DNA of 21,880 nucleotides from a virus. Each line of letters starts with the position of its first letter. The stretch's first letter is position 1. Under the pieces are notes generated by a model that did not search any database, was not told the DNA's origin, and saw only the letters and a list, made by a program, of their open reading frames with translations. Position numbers and translations under genes: made by a program. Shown piece by piece: positions 5,779-13,271 of this stretch. Location: positions 1 to 21,880 of the IMG/VR virus record IMGVR_UViG_3300042474_001561. One strand, 5' to 3'.

Positions 5779-5794
5779 CGGCAGATCGAGGTTA
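5764..5794 (+). repeat. short tandem repeat, two copies of a 14-nt unit
   Basis: GCAGATCGAGGTTA occurs at 5764-5777 and again at 5781-5794, period 17. The first copy contains the MazG-like stop codon TAG. The second lies in the spacer before the tail fibre gene. The role is unknown; it may be a slippage product. Confidence 0.6.
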
Positions 5795-5892
5795 ACGTCG
5801 CGCGAGGGGTAGGGCAGGTTCCAGGGTTGCTGGTCACGGTATGGCAGGTTGATGCTTGCCATCTGGATGCTTGCTCCGTTTCACCACTAGTT

Positions 5893-8800
5893 ATGGGAAT
5901 GGGAAGAAAGACCACAGACCTGGCAACTGGTATTCCAGCAGTCACTGACTGGATGGAGTACATCGATCGTGCTGATACCACGATGTCACCGAGTGGTACG
6001 AATAAGAAGGCCTTATTTAGCAATATCAGTGCGATTGATACGGATGGTACTCTCGCGGCAAATAGCGATACCAAGATCGCAAGCCAGAAGGCCACTCGCA
6101 CCTATATTGCTAACGTACTGGCCGGTGTCTCCAAAAACAAGGGTACATTGGATTGCAGCGCCAACCCGAATTATCCGGTGGCGCTAAATGGAGACTTCTA
6201 TCGTTGCTCCGTTGCGGGAAAAGTCGGCGGTGCATCGGGCATCGTCGTGGAAGTGGCCGACCTGATCATGTGCGTGGCAGACAATGCGGGCGGCACGCAG
6301 GCGAGCGTGGGCACGAGCTGGATCGTCGGGCAGGCCAATATCGCAGGCATCACCGCCGCCGGGCTTGCGATGCTCCAGGCGGCGGATGCGACGGCGCAGG
6401 CAGCGTTGCTGGCCGCTGTCACGGAGACACTCACGAACAAGCGCATCACCCCGCGCGTCGGCTCCGCGACTTCCTCGGCCACTCCGACGATCAACACCGA
6501 CAACGTGGATCGCTACGACCTCACGGCGCAGGCGGAGGACATCACATCCTTCACCAGTAATCTCAGCGGCACGCCGACGAACGGACAGCCGCTCTGGATT
6601 TCCGTCAAGGGCACGGCGGCACGGGCCATCACATGGGGCGCATCCTTCGAGAATGGTGCAGCCGCCCTGCCGACCACGACCGTCTCTACCGACCGGCTCG
6701 ACGTGCTGTTCGTCTGGAATGCAGTCACGTCCAATTGGCGCTGCGTGCTCACGACTGCGAGCAGCGGCGGCGGCGACGCCACCAAGCTCCCTCTCGCGGG
6801 CGGCACGATGGACGAGAACGCCATCGTCAATCTGTCCAACGGTTCCAAGTGGCAGCAGAGCACGTCCAACAAAGGCATTGCCGGAGACGCAGGATTCTCG
6901 ATCATCTGCTCGGCTGGCTACGAATACAAATTCGCAAATGGCTTCCTGTTCATTCTGTCCGATGGCAGTTCGACGGTTCGCAAGGTGCTCTACGCACCCG
7001 TTGCCCCTACCGTCACCGACGACACCACGCTCGGCTACACCACGGACACGACGTGGGAGATGGCGGATGGAACCAGGTATGAATGCACGGACGTGACCGA
7101 AGGTGCGGCAGTGTGGGCGGTAGTGCCGACCGTTTCTGCCACCAGCACGACGACGCTCACCAACAAGCGCATCACGCAGCGCACCGGCACCGCTACATCC
7201 AGCGCGACACCGACGATCAACACCGACAACGTGGATCGCTACGACCTCACGGCGCAGGCGGCGGACATTACATCCTTCACCAGCAATCTCAGCGGCACGC
7301 CGACGAACGGACAGCCGCTCTGGATTTCCGTCAAGGGCACGGCGGCACGGGCGATTACTTGGGGTGCATCCTTCGAGAATGGTGCAGCCGCCCTGCCGAC
7401 CACGACCGTCTCTACCGACCGGCTCGACGTGCTGTTCGTCTGGAACTCCGTCACATCTAAATGGCGTTGCACTCTCACGGCTGCGCCCGCCACCGATGCC
7501 ACCAAGCTCCCCCTCGCGGGCGGCACGATGGATGAGAACGCAGTCGTCAATCTGTTCAATGGCTCAAAGTGGCAGCAGAGCACGCCTGATATGGGCATTG
7601 CCGGAGACGCAGGATTCTCGATCATCTGCTCGGCGGGCTACGAGTATAAGTTTGCAAATGGCTACTTGTTCGTCCTGTCGGACAATAGCGCGACGGTTCG
7701 CAAGGTGCTCTACGCCCCGGCAACTCCAACTGCCACCGACGACGAAACGCTCGGCTACACCACGGACACGACGTGGGAAATGGCGGATGGAACCAGGTAT
7801 GAATGCACGGACGTGACCGAAGGTGCGGCAGTGTGGGCGGTAGTGCCGACCGTTTCCTTCGCCACGACCGCCACGGCAGCGGGCACCACCACGCTCACCG
7901 TGACGAGTGCGACATTCCAAGAGTTCACGGGATCGACGACGCAAACGCTCGTCATGCCCGACGTGACGACCCTTGTGCTCGGTTGGGAAGTCACCATTCA
8001 CAATCTGAGCACGGGCTTTGTGACGGTGCAGGCGAATGATGCCTCTGAGATCATTCAACTCGGCCTCAATCAGCGCATCACGATCTCCACCAACTCCATC
8101 GTCACCAACACCTCTGCGTCGTGGTCGGTGGATAGCTTTAACCACATCAGTGGTAGCGGTAACTCATCTTCCGGCACCCACTCCCAGATCAGCGGCTCCG
8201 GCAACTCCAGCAACTCCGGCGACTACTGCCAGATCAGCGGCTCCGGCAACTCCGGCAACTCCGGCAACTTCTGCCAGATCAGCGGCTACAGCAACCACAC
8301 CAACATCGGCACCCACTGCCAGATCAGCGGCTCCGGCAACTCCAGCAACTCCGGCGCCCGCTGCCAGATCAGCGGCTCCGGCAACTCCGGCAACTCCGGC
8401 AGCTACTGCCAGATCAGCGGCTCCAGCAACTCCGGCAACTCCGGCAGCTACTGCCAGATCAGCGGCTCCGGCAACTACAGCAACTCCGGTAGCGCCTGCT
8501 CGATCAGCGGCTACAACAACTACAGCAACACCGGCAGCCGCTGCCAGATCAGCGGCCAAGGCAACCACACCAACACCGGCAGCTACTGCCAGATCAGCGG
8601 CTACAGCAACTCCGGCAACACCGGCACCTACTGCCAGATCAGCGGCTACAACAACAGCAGCAACACCGGCAGCCGCTGCCAGATCAGCGGCCAAAACAAC
8701 TACAGCAACACCGGCAGCTACAGCCAGATCAGCGGCTACGGCAACTACAGCAACAGCGGCGGCTACTGCCAGATCAGCGGCCAGACCAACCACAGCAACT

Positions 8801-9684
8801 CCGGCAACTGGTGCCAGATCAGCGGCTACGGCAACTCCAGCAACTCCGGCATCTACAACCAGATCAGCGGCTACGGCAACTCCGGCAACACCGGCAGCCG
8901 CTGCCAGATCAGCGGCCAAAGCAACACCGGCAACTCCGGCAACTGGTGCCAGATAAGCGGCCGCAGCAACTACAGCAACACCGGCAACTACTGCCAGATC
9001 AGCGGCCAAAGCAACCACAGCAACACCGCCGGCCACTGCAACCAGATCAGCGGCTACGGCAACCACACCAACAGCGGCCGCTACTGCCAGATCAGCGGCT
9101 ACAGCAACACCAGCAACACCGGCTACTACTGCCAGATCAGCGGCTACAGCAACCACACCAACTCCGGCAGCCGCTGCCAGATCAGCGGCCAAAGCAACTA
9201 CAGCAACACCGGCGACTGGTGCCAGATCAGCGGCTACAACGCGAACGGCAACACCCTCGACTACGCCCGTGTCCACGGCGGCGGGGAGTTTGCCCGCATC
9301 ATCGACGTAGTAGCCAAAGCCTCCACGACCGACGCCACCCCGACCACACTCACCCTTGGTGGTAGCGCGGAGGGTGCGACGAACCGCATCAACATCCCGG
9401 CTAACTCCACTTGGTCTTTCGTGGCGATAATTGTGGCGCGGGAAACCGCCACGGCCAATGCAAAGACATGGACTCGTCGCGGTCTGATCGGCAACAACGC
9501 CGGGGCGGTGACAATCTCGGCTCTCGACACCATCGGGACGGATAACGTGCTGGGTGGTGGACTAACTGCGACCATCGCCATTACGGCTGACAACACCAAC
9601 GACGCACTCAAGATCGAAGGCACTGGAGTTGCGGCGACCAACATCAAGTGGACGGCGCAGGTCAATATCACTCAAGTCGGGTAA
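5893..9684 (+). CDS. modular tail fibre / tail spike protein, 1263 aa
   Basis: This is a long host-recognition fibre. Start: ATG 5893 (MGMGRKTTDLATG) is preferred to ATG 5827, because the 22 extra residues are Cys/His-rich and unlike a fibre N-terminus; no ribosome-binding site helps. Order of parts: residues 1-175, N-terminal virion-attachment and spacer modules with DGTLAANSDTKIASQKA, a phrase typical of phage fibres; residues about 176-655, two tandem 240-residue units, each with LTNKRIT...SATPTINTDNVDRYDLTA and KLPLAGGTMDEN; about 659-746, an LTVTSATFQEFTGS beta module; 751-1124, about 25 QISGxxNxxNxGxxC repeats; 1130-1263, a C-terminal domain with STTDATPTTLTLGG and NRINIPANSTW that is widespread at fibre tips. 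The fibre probably trimerises. The receptor is unknown. Confidence 0.9.
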   Translation: MGMGRKTTDLATGIPAVTDWMEYIDRADTTMSPSGTNKKALFSNISAIDTDGTLAANSDTKIASQKATRTYIANVLAGVSKNKGTLDCSANPNYPVALNGDFYRCSVAGKVGGASGIVVEVADLIMCVADNAGGTQASVGTSWIVGQANIAGITAAGLAMLQAADATAQAALLAAVTETLTNKRITPRVGSATSSATPTINTDNVDRYDLTAQAEDITSFTSNLSGTPTNGQPLWISVKGTAARAITWGASFENGAAALPTTTVSTDRLDVLFVWNAVTSNWRCVLTTASSGGGDATKLPLAGGTMDENAIVNLSNGSKWQQSTSNKGIAGDAGFSIICSAGYEYKFANGFLFILSDGSSTVRKVLYAPVAPTVTDDTTLGYTTDTTWEMADGTRYECTDVTEGAAVWAVVPTVSATSTTTLTNKRITQRTGTATSSATPTINTDNVDRYDLTAQAADITSFTSNLSGTPTNGQPLWISVKGTAARAITWGASFENGAAALPTTTVSTDRLDVLFVWNSVTSKWRCTLTAAPATDATKLPLAGGTMDENAVVNLFNGSKWQQSTPDMGIAGDAGFSIICSAGYEYKFANGYLFVLSDNSATVRKVLYAPATPTATDDETLGYTTDTTWEMADGTRYECTDVTEGAAVWAVVPTVSFATTATAAGTTTLTVTSATFQEFTGSTTQTLVMPDVTTLVLGWEVTIHNLSTGFVTVQANDASEIIQLGLNQRITISTNSIVTNTSASWSVDSFNHISGSGNSSSGTHSQISGSGNSSNSGDYCQISGSGNSGNSGNFCQISGYSNHTNIGTHCQISGSGNSSNSGARCQISGSGNSGNSGSYCQISGSSNSGNSGSYCQISGSGNYSNSGSACSISGYNNYSNTGSRCQISGQGNHTNTGSYCQISGYSNSGNTGTYCQISGYNNSSNTGSRCQISGQNNYSNTGSYSQISGYGNYSNSGGYCQISGQTNHSNSGNWCQISGYGNSSNSGIYNQISGYGNSGNTGSRCQISGQSNTGNSGNWCQISGRSNYSNTGNYCQISGQSNHSNTAGHCNQISGYGNHTNSGRYCQISGYSNTSNTGYYCQISGYSNHTNSGSRCQISGQSNYSNTGDWCQISGYNANGNTLDYARVHGGGEFARIIDVVAKASTTDATPTTLTLGGSAEGATNRINIPANSTWSFVAIIVARETATANAKTWTRRGLIGNNAGAVTISALDTIGTDNVLGGGLTATIAITADNTNDALKIEGTGVAATNIKWTAQVNITQVG
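6418..7857 (+). repeat. 720-nt tandem duplication inside the tail fibre gene
   Basis: Two near-identical units of 720 nt (about 6418-7137 and 7138-7857) encode 240 residues each. Long stretches are the same at the DNA level, for example around 6596/7316 and 7078/7798, while linkers differ (TTASSGGGD against TAAPATD). This points to a recent in-frame duplication. Exact ends are approximate. Confidence 0.85.
8143..9264 (+). repeat. about 25 tandem 45-nt repeats encoding a 15-residue cysteine-ladder motif
   Basis: The unit is QISGxxNxxNxGxxC, 15 residues. The first is 14 residues and one near the end is 16. The glycine, serine and asparagine positions are nearly fixed and 21 of 25 units carry Cys at the last position. 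The x positions vary among S, Y, Q, G, H, T and N. The 14-16 residue spacing and the xISGxGNxxxxG pattern resemble the left-handed beta-roll of YadA-type adhesin heads (AIGxxAxAxG); that structural reading is inference. Confidence 0.9.
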
Positions 9685-9692
9685 ATACTTTC

Positions 9693-10523
9693 ATGAAAAA
9701 AATCCTGTTCAACTCATCAATGCCCCGCAGCGGCTCCGAATTGCTGCAAGTCCTGCTTCACCAGAACCCGGACATCTACGGCTCCGCTACCTCACCCCTG
9801 TTGGAGTTCCTTTACGGGATGCGGGCCAACACCGGGCTGACCGAAGTGCAGTCCCAACCCCGCGACCTCATGCGGACAGCGTTTGCCCGCACCTGCAAGG
9901 CCGCTGCCGAGGGCTACTACTCCGCCATCACCGACCGCCCTATCGTGTGCGACAAGAATCGTGGCTGGGCCGCGAACTACAACTGGACGAGCACATGGGC
10001 CGACCAGCCCAAGATGATCGTCATGGTGCGCGACCTCCGGGGCATCATCGCCAGCATGGAGCGCCTCTACCGAAAGAACACCGACACCACGGAGTGCGCG
10101 GCCCTTCCGCTGCAACTCGATGCACGGGTTTTCAACTGGCTCAATTTGAACGCCCAGCCGATTGCCAACAACCCGAACGTAGGAGCGCCTCCGGTCGGCC
10201 TTGCCCTCAATCGTTTGCGCGGACTGTTCATGGACGGCACCGCCGAGAAGGTTCTTTTCGTGAAGTGCGAGGACTTGACCAAAGCTCCAGCGGCCACGAT
10301 GAGCCGCATCTACGCCTACCTCAAGCTCCCGGAGTTCGCCCACGACTTCGACAACATCAGGAAAGAAGTCGAGGAGGACACCAAGCAGTATGGGGTGTTC
10401 GGGGATCACAACGTCGTCGGCAAGATTGCCCCTCTGAAAGACTGGAATGGCGTGCTGCCCGACAAGCTCTCCGATGTCATCCGCCAGGACTTCGACTGGT
10501 ATTTCTCCGCCCTCGGCTATTAA
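9693..10523 (+). CDS. sulfotransferase family protein, 276 aa
   Basis: Sulfotransferases move sulfate from PAPS to a hydroxyl or amino group. The N-terminus ILFNSSMPRSGSELLQVLL (residues 4-22) carries PRSGSELL, the 5'-phosphosulfate-binding loop, and MIVMVRDLRGIIASMERL (about 108-125) matches the 3'-phosphate-binding strand and helix, with the typical RDlRgiiaS core. SPLLEFL after the loop resembles bacterial and marine phage members of the Sulfotransfer family. Length is normal. The gene starts 8 nt after the tail fibre stop, so the two are almost certainly co-transcribed. Acceptor candidates are a host surface glycan, altered to block superinfection, or a virion protein; the sequence does not decide. 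Confidence 0.87.
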   Translation: MKKILFNSSMPRSGSELLQVLLHQNPDIYGSATSPLLEFLYGMRANTGLTEVQSQPRDLMRTAFARTCKAAAEGYYSAITDRPIVCDKNRGWAANYNWTSTWADQPKMIVMVRDLRGIIASMERLYRKNTDTTECAALPLQLDARVFNWLNLNAQPIANNPNVGAPPVGLALNRLRGLFMDGTAEKVLFVKCEDLTKAPAATMSRIYAYLKLPEFAHDFDNIRKEVEEDTKQYGVFGDHNVVGKIAPLKDWNGVLPDKLSDVIRQDFDWYFSALGY

Positions 10524-10555
10524 AATCAACCGCAGTAATACAATCAACCACATAT

Positions 10556-10891
10556 ATGTCCCTACTCGATCCGATCGAAAACACCGTCTCGCCCGCCGCT
10601 CAGAAAGCCCGCCAGCTTCGTCAGAGCACCGTGCAGATCTTCAACCAGACCCTCCACCAGTGGGAGCAGGGGATCAATCTCCTCTGGGACGACGCCAACC
10701 CGCAGGCCGTGCTCGACGCACTGGAAGCCGATGGCGGCTCCTCGGTGGAACTCTTCACGCGCTCCAAAGAGCTGGTAGAGTTCCTCGTCGCGCAGAATCC
10801 GCCCGCGTCGGAGCTGGCTCTCATCAACGCGGCCATTGCGAAGGTGAAGCCGTTCACGGTGGTGGACGGGAAAATCCTGATCACGGTTTAA
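10556..10891 (+). CDS. hypothetical protein, 111 aa, in the tail fibre operon
   Basis: The product has 111 residues, mostly helical: residues about 10-45 (SPAAQKARQLRQSTVQIFNQ and following), a break with DDANPQAVLDALEADGG, then helices ending in INAAIAKVKPF and a terminal strand VVDGKILITV. ATG 10556 is the first ATG after the sulfotransferase stop, with a 32-nt AT-rich gap and no Shine-Dalgarno sequence. Small helical proteins next to tail fibre genes are sometimes fibre chaperones or baseplate parts, but no known family is recognised here. Confidence 0.65.
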   Translation: MSLLDPIENTVSPAAQKARQLRQSTVQIFNQTLHQWEQGINLLWDDANPQAVLDALEADGGSSVELFTRSKELVEFLVAQNPPASELALINAAIAKVKPFTVVDGKILITV

Positions 10892-10897
10892 TCGCCG

Positions 10898-11428
10898 ATG
10901 TTCACACCCGCCAAACTCCTGCCGTGGCCCTGGTGGCGTAGATGGCTCATGCGACTGAAAATCACATGGGGTTACGTCATCGGGCGCGGCTACTGCTGGT
11001 GGGATCTGGAGACCGGCGAACTCTACGGCAACACGGCGATCTGCCGGGTGTATGGGCTGCCGCCTGGAAAATACCCTACGACCTACGAGAGCTTCGACGC
11101 GATGCTGTGGGCGGACGATGACCGTGTGACGGTGCGGCGTTCTGTGGACAAATCCAAGGAGTTGCGCGCCGTGTTCCACGACACGTTCTGCGCGAAGGAT
11201 CAGACGACCGGCGCGATGATTTTGATCAAAGCAAAGGGCTGGTGGCTCTACCGTGACGGAGAACCCGTCGCGATGCTCGGCTGGAACGAGCGAATGCCTT
11301 ACTCCCGCAGAAATGAAAACGTGATCCGATTCTCGCAGAGCATGGAACGCAAGTTCGTCGAGGGTGATCGAACGGAGTGCATCGTCATGCTGAAAGCCTG
11401 CCTACCTAGACAATATGCCCGGAAATGA
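10898..11428 (+). CDS. PAS-like domain protein, 176 aa
   Basis: Residues about 30-135 read like a single PAS fold, the ligand- or redox-sensing module of bacterial signalling proteins. WWDLETGELYGNTAICRVYG (about 34-53) matches the first strands and the 'xxlfGlpp' turn, ESFDAMLWADDDRVTVRRSV matches the usual 'esfxalihPDDrexvxxxl' segment, and GWWLYRDGEPVAMLGWNERM matches the final strands (W-xRDxxGxPvxxxG). A short Trp/Arg-rich N-terminus (PWPWWRRWLMRLK) could touch the membrane. No kinase, GGDEF or DNA-binding domain is attached. The gene starts 6 nt after its neighbour and overlaps the next by 14 nt. The PAS call rests on pattern memory; the function in a phage is unclear. Confidence 0.5.
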   Translation: MFTPAKLLPWPWWRRWLMRLKITWGYVIGRGYCWWDLETGELYGNTAICRVYGLPPGKYPTTYESFDAMLWADDDRVTVRRSVDKSKELRAVFHDTFCAKDQTTGAMILIKAKGWWLYRDGEPVAMLGWNERMPYSRRNENVIRFSQSMERKFVEGDRTECIVMLKACLPRQYARK

Positions 11429-11759
11429 AGAAATCCTCCAACTCTTGCGGGAGATGCGGACGAACGCAAACGGCAAAAAAGAAACCGTTGCGTATCTCGG
11501 CATCGCCGTCGGCATCCTCTCCGGGTTCCTGTCGTTCTGGGCCGGGCATGCGGTCACGGGAGAACGGGTCTCCCGGCTGCAGCATGACTTCATCGAAGCG
11601 AAAAGGATGCAAACCGAACTGCACGCCCGGATTGAGAAAGTTGACCGTGAAAACGATAAGGCCATCTCGGAACTGCGGACCAGTGTCGCTGCACAGCAGA
11701 CCCAACTGGCGGAAATACGTGCAGATCTGAAGGAACTGTGGCGTACGGTGAAGCCCTAA
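11415..11759 (+). CDS. membrane protein with coiled coil, 114 aa (possible i-spanin-like)
   Basis: The protein has a short polar N-terminus, one transmembrane segment at residues about 25-48 (VAYLGIAVGILSGFLSFWAG) and a long charged helix predicted as coiled coil from about 55 to 110 (heptads in EKVDRENDKAISELRTSVAA and AEIRADLKELWRTV). An N-in, helix-out topology with a periplasmic coiled coil is that of an inner-membrane spanin. The next gene, 16 nt downstream, encodes a small lipoprotein, the expected partner. The pair is not next to the endolysin, so the role is inference. The start overlaps the PAS-like gene by 14 nt. DUF-type phage membrane proteins of other function are the alternative. 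Confidence 0.6.
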   Translation: MPGNEEILQLLREMRTNANGKKETVAYLGIAVGILSGFLSFWAGHAVTGERVSRLQHDFIEAKRMQTELHARIEKVDRENDKAISELRTSVAAQQTQLAEIRADLKELWRTVKP

Positions 11760-11760
11760 A

Positions 11761-11769
11761 AGCGTTCCA
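11761..11769 (+). promoter_or_regulatory. degenerate AGCATTCCT-like motif (AGCGTTCCA)
   Basis: Seven of nine bases match the nonamer, the site begins 1 nt after the upstream stop codon, and it lies 6 nt before ATG 11776. Position agrees with the exact copies; sequence agreement alone would be weak. Confidence 0.3.
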
Positions 11770-11775
11770 GTACCA

Positions 11776-12045
11776 ATGAAGCTGCATTATATTCTTATCT
11801 TAACCATGGGGTTGGCTGGATGTCGCACCACGGGCGGAACCGAAACCGCAGTACTACAGCAGAACATCGCACGCATCAATGAGGCAAGCCGGGCGTCCAG
11901 GGCGGATGCCAAGAAGATTAAGGAGCTTAGCCGAACCATTGCTAAAGCAACAGACCATCAGGGTCGGAGCCTCGACATAGCAGACCACAAGCAGGCTATC
12001 CTTGAAGGCTACTTCAAGTGGCTGATGCAACGGAGGAATCAATAA
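11776..12045 (+). CDS. small lipoprotein, 89 aa (possible o-spanin-like)
   Basis: The N-terminus MKLHYILILTMGLAGC is a short type II signal peptide with lipobox LAGC, so Cys16 should be lipidated and the mature protein anchored in a membrane. The mature part is mostly one helix with coiled-coil character (LQQNIARINEASRASRADAKKI) followed by a charged C-terminus. Outer-membrane spanins are small lipoproteins encoded just after, or inside, the gene of a coiled-coil inner-membrane partner, which is the arrangement here. Spanins are often Pro-rich and this one is not, so the assignment is tentative. The stop codon overlaps the next start as TAATG. Confidence 0.65.
   Translation: MKLHYILILTMGLAGCRTTGGTETAVLQQNIARINEASRASRADAKKIKELSRTIAKATDHQGRSLDIADHKQAILEGYFKWLMQRRNQ
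12032..12036 (+). promoter_or_regulatory. Shine-Dalgarno GGAGG
   Basis: GGAGG lies 8 nt before ATG 12045. It is the clearest ribosome-binding site in the window and stands out because most neighbouring genes have none. It fixes the start of the downstream membrane protein. Confidence 0.7.
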
Positions 12046-12665
12046 TGTGTGGCAATTGTGAATATCGGCACGCGTCCGGCGTCAACTGTAGGTACCGCCT
12101 CGGCAGGGCTCCGGCTCGAGTGTGGATGCTCATCATCACAATCTTCACGCTGGCTGGTGCGTTCGCACAGGAACCAGCCCCACCAATGCCAGCCATTGAC
12201 TTTTCCACGTTTACACCGAAAACCGTGGCTCGCATCTTTGACGGTATGCGCAATGCACTTGCGGAGGCGCACCGGCAGCAGAGTATTATCGTACAGGCGA
12301 ACGTGGAACTCGGCAAGCGGGCGGCAGACGCAGAGGAGCAGGCTAATATCGCAATCGCGGCAGCTGCCATGGCGGAGAAGGAGGGTGAAACGCTGCAGGG
12401 TACAATTATCGGACTGAGGCAGGAAGTACTGGAACTGGAAGCGAAGATGGCAGCATTACGCAGGTTCTGTCATGCCGTGTTGATAGCTATCTTCGTGACG
12501 GTAACCGCCTTCGTTTGGAGCGTACTGCAGAAGTTCGATGTGGGGCGAATCCCGTTAATTGGTGGGTGGCTGTCCGGGTACGCCGCCATTGCCAGAGTGA
12601 TCATTGCTATTGCGGCGGGGTCGGCAGCTGCCACCACCGCATGGGTGATCCTATCCAGAATCTGA
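12045..12665 (+). CDS. membrane protein with coiled coil and two C-terminal TM segments, 206 aa
   Basis: The N-terminus has a CxxC pair (MCGNCEY) and then a hydrophobic segment VWMLIITIFTLAGAFAQ (about 26-42), either a signal peptide cut after AFA or a membrane anchor. Residues about 60-140 are a long Ala/Glu-rich helix with coiled-coil heptads. Two further hydrophobic segments follow, about 143-163 (FCHAVLIAIFVTVTAFVWSVL) and 178-206. The gene overlaps the lipoprotein stop (TAATG) and has a strong GGAGG. With the two preceding genes it forms a membrane-protein cluster that could include a holin; large size and the central coiled coil make a simple holin unlikely. No family is recognised. Confidence 0.6.
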   Translation: MCGNCEYRHASGVNCRYRLGRAPARVWMLIITIFTLAGAFAQEPAPPMPAIDFSTFTPKTVARIFDGMRNALAEAHRQQSIIVQANVELGKRAADAEEQANIAIAAAAMAEKEGETLQGTIIGLRQEVLELEAKMAALRRFCHAVLIAIFVTVTAFVWSVLQKFDVGRIPLIGGWLSGYAAIARVIIAIAAGSAAATTAWVILSRI

Positions 12666-12704
12666 AGTTCGCGGTTGCTGGCCGCACTCCCTAATTATCT
12701 GGGC

Positions 12705-13271
12705 ATGCGTCCTGCCACTTTCATATCACTGCTCGAAGCAGCGGTTCCTAACCCGAAGTTCCGGGAAGTGGCTCTATGGCTGAAGGTGCACCGCAATGCG
12801 TGTGACGTACTCCCACCAGACTGGGAAGAACTGACGTTACCGCATGTTGAGATTGAGCACAATACGCCGCGCGTGCCCAAGCGATGTTATGATAATGCGC
12901 TGGCACTGGCAAGGTTCGACCCACGTTACCAGTTATACGGAGGTTGCGTGGTATGGGACCACAACTACCAGCAGGTTGTGAATTTCGATATCAATAAGTA
13001 CTGGGGTACCAGAACCTGTCGAATAGTGCACGCCTTTTGTGTCATTGATGGTAAGATTGCTGACCCAACGTTCGGACTGAACTCGGACGACCACTACTTC
13101 GGAAAGCTTCTCGATCCCGCACAGTTTAAGGATGATGCGGCGCTGGAATCGTTCCTATATAAATGCTCCGCCGCCTACGATGCAACCTTCCCACACGATG
13201 AAGCCGTGTTAACGCGCACGTGGGAAGAATGGAATGCAAAGACGAGCAAAAGCAGCACCAATAATACCTAA
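12705..13271 (+). CDS. hypothetical protein with a Cys/His/Asp pattern, 188 aa
   Basis: ATG 12705 is taken as the start; a TTG at 12675 would add ten residues. The protein contains RCYDNALALARFDPRYQLYGGCVVW (around residues 61-85) and, further on, RIVHAFCVIDGKIADPTFG (around 110-128). The order Cys in a 'RCYxNA' helix, His in a 'xHAfxVxdG' strand and Asp in 'xDPT' is the layout of papain-fold or transglutaminase-like proteins, and resembles phage hypothetical proteins with CYxNA...HAW...DPT. A peptidase or transglutaminase-like activity is therefore possible but not shown. It directly precedes the portal gene (stop/start overlap TAATG) and could be a head-maturation factor; that is inference. 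Confidence 0.6.
   Translation: MRPATFISLLEAAVPNPKFREVALWLKVHRNACDVLPPDWEELTLPHVEIEHNTPRVPKRCYDNALALARFDPRYQLYGGCVVWDHNYQQVVNFDINKYWGTRTCRIVHAFCVIDGKIADPTFGLNSDDHYFGKLLDPAQFKDDAALESFLYKCSAAYDATFPHDEAVLTRTWEEWNAKTSKSSTNNT

Noticed and set aside
8036-8956. 306-codon plus frame rich in Ala, Thr, Pro and Ser
   Set aside because: Second frame of the same repeats; no start context and no domain, while the fibre frame is continuous.
8143-9264. A CRISPR array or a diversity-generating retroelement target
   Set aside because: The repeats are coding, in frame, without spacers of constant unique sequence, and no reverse transcriptase or template repeat is visible in the window.
8164-9276. 370-codon minus-strand frame full of VAADLAV repeats
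   Set aside because: It is the reverse reading of the 45-nt tail fibre repeats; the low-complexity Ala/Val composition follows from the repeat and the plus frame has clear fibre domains on both sides.
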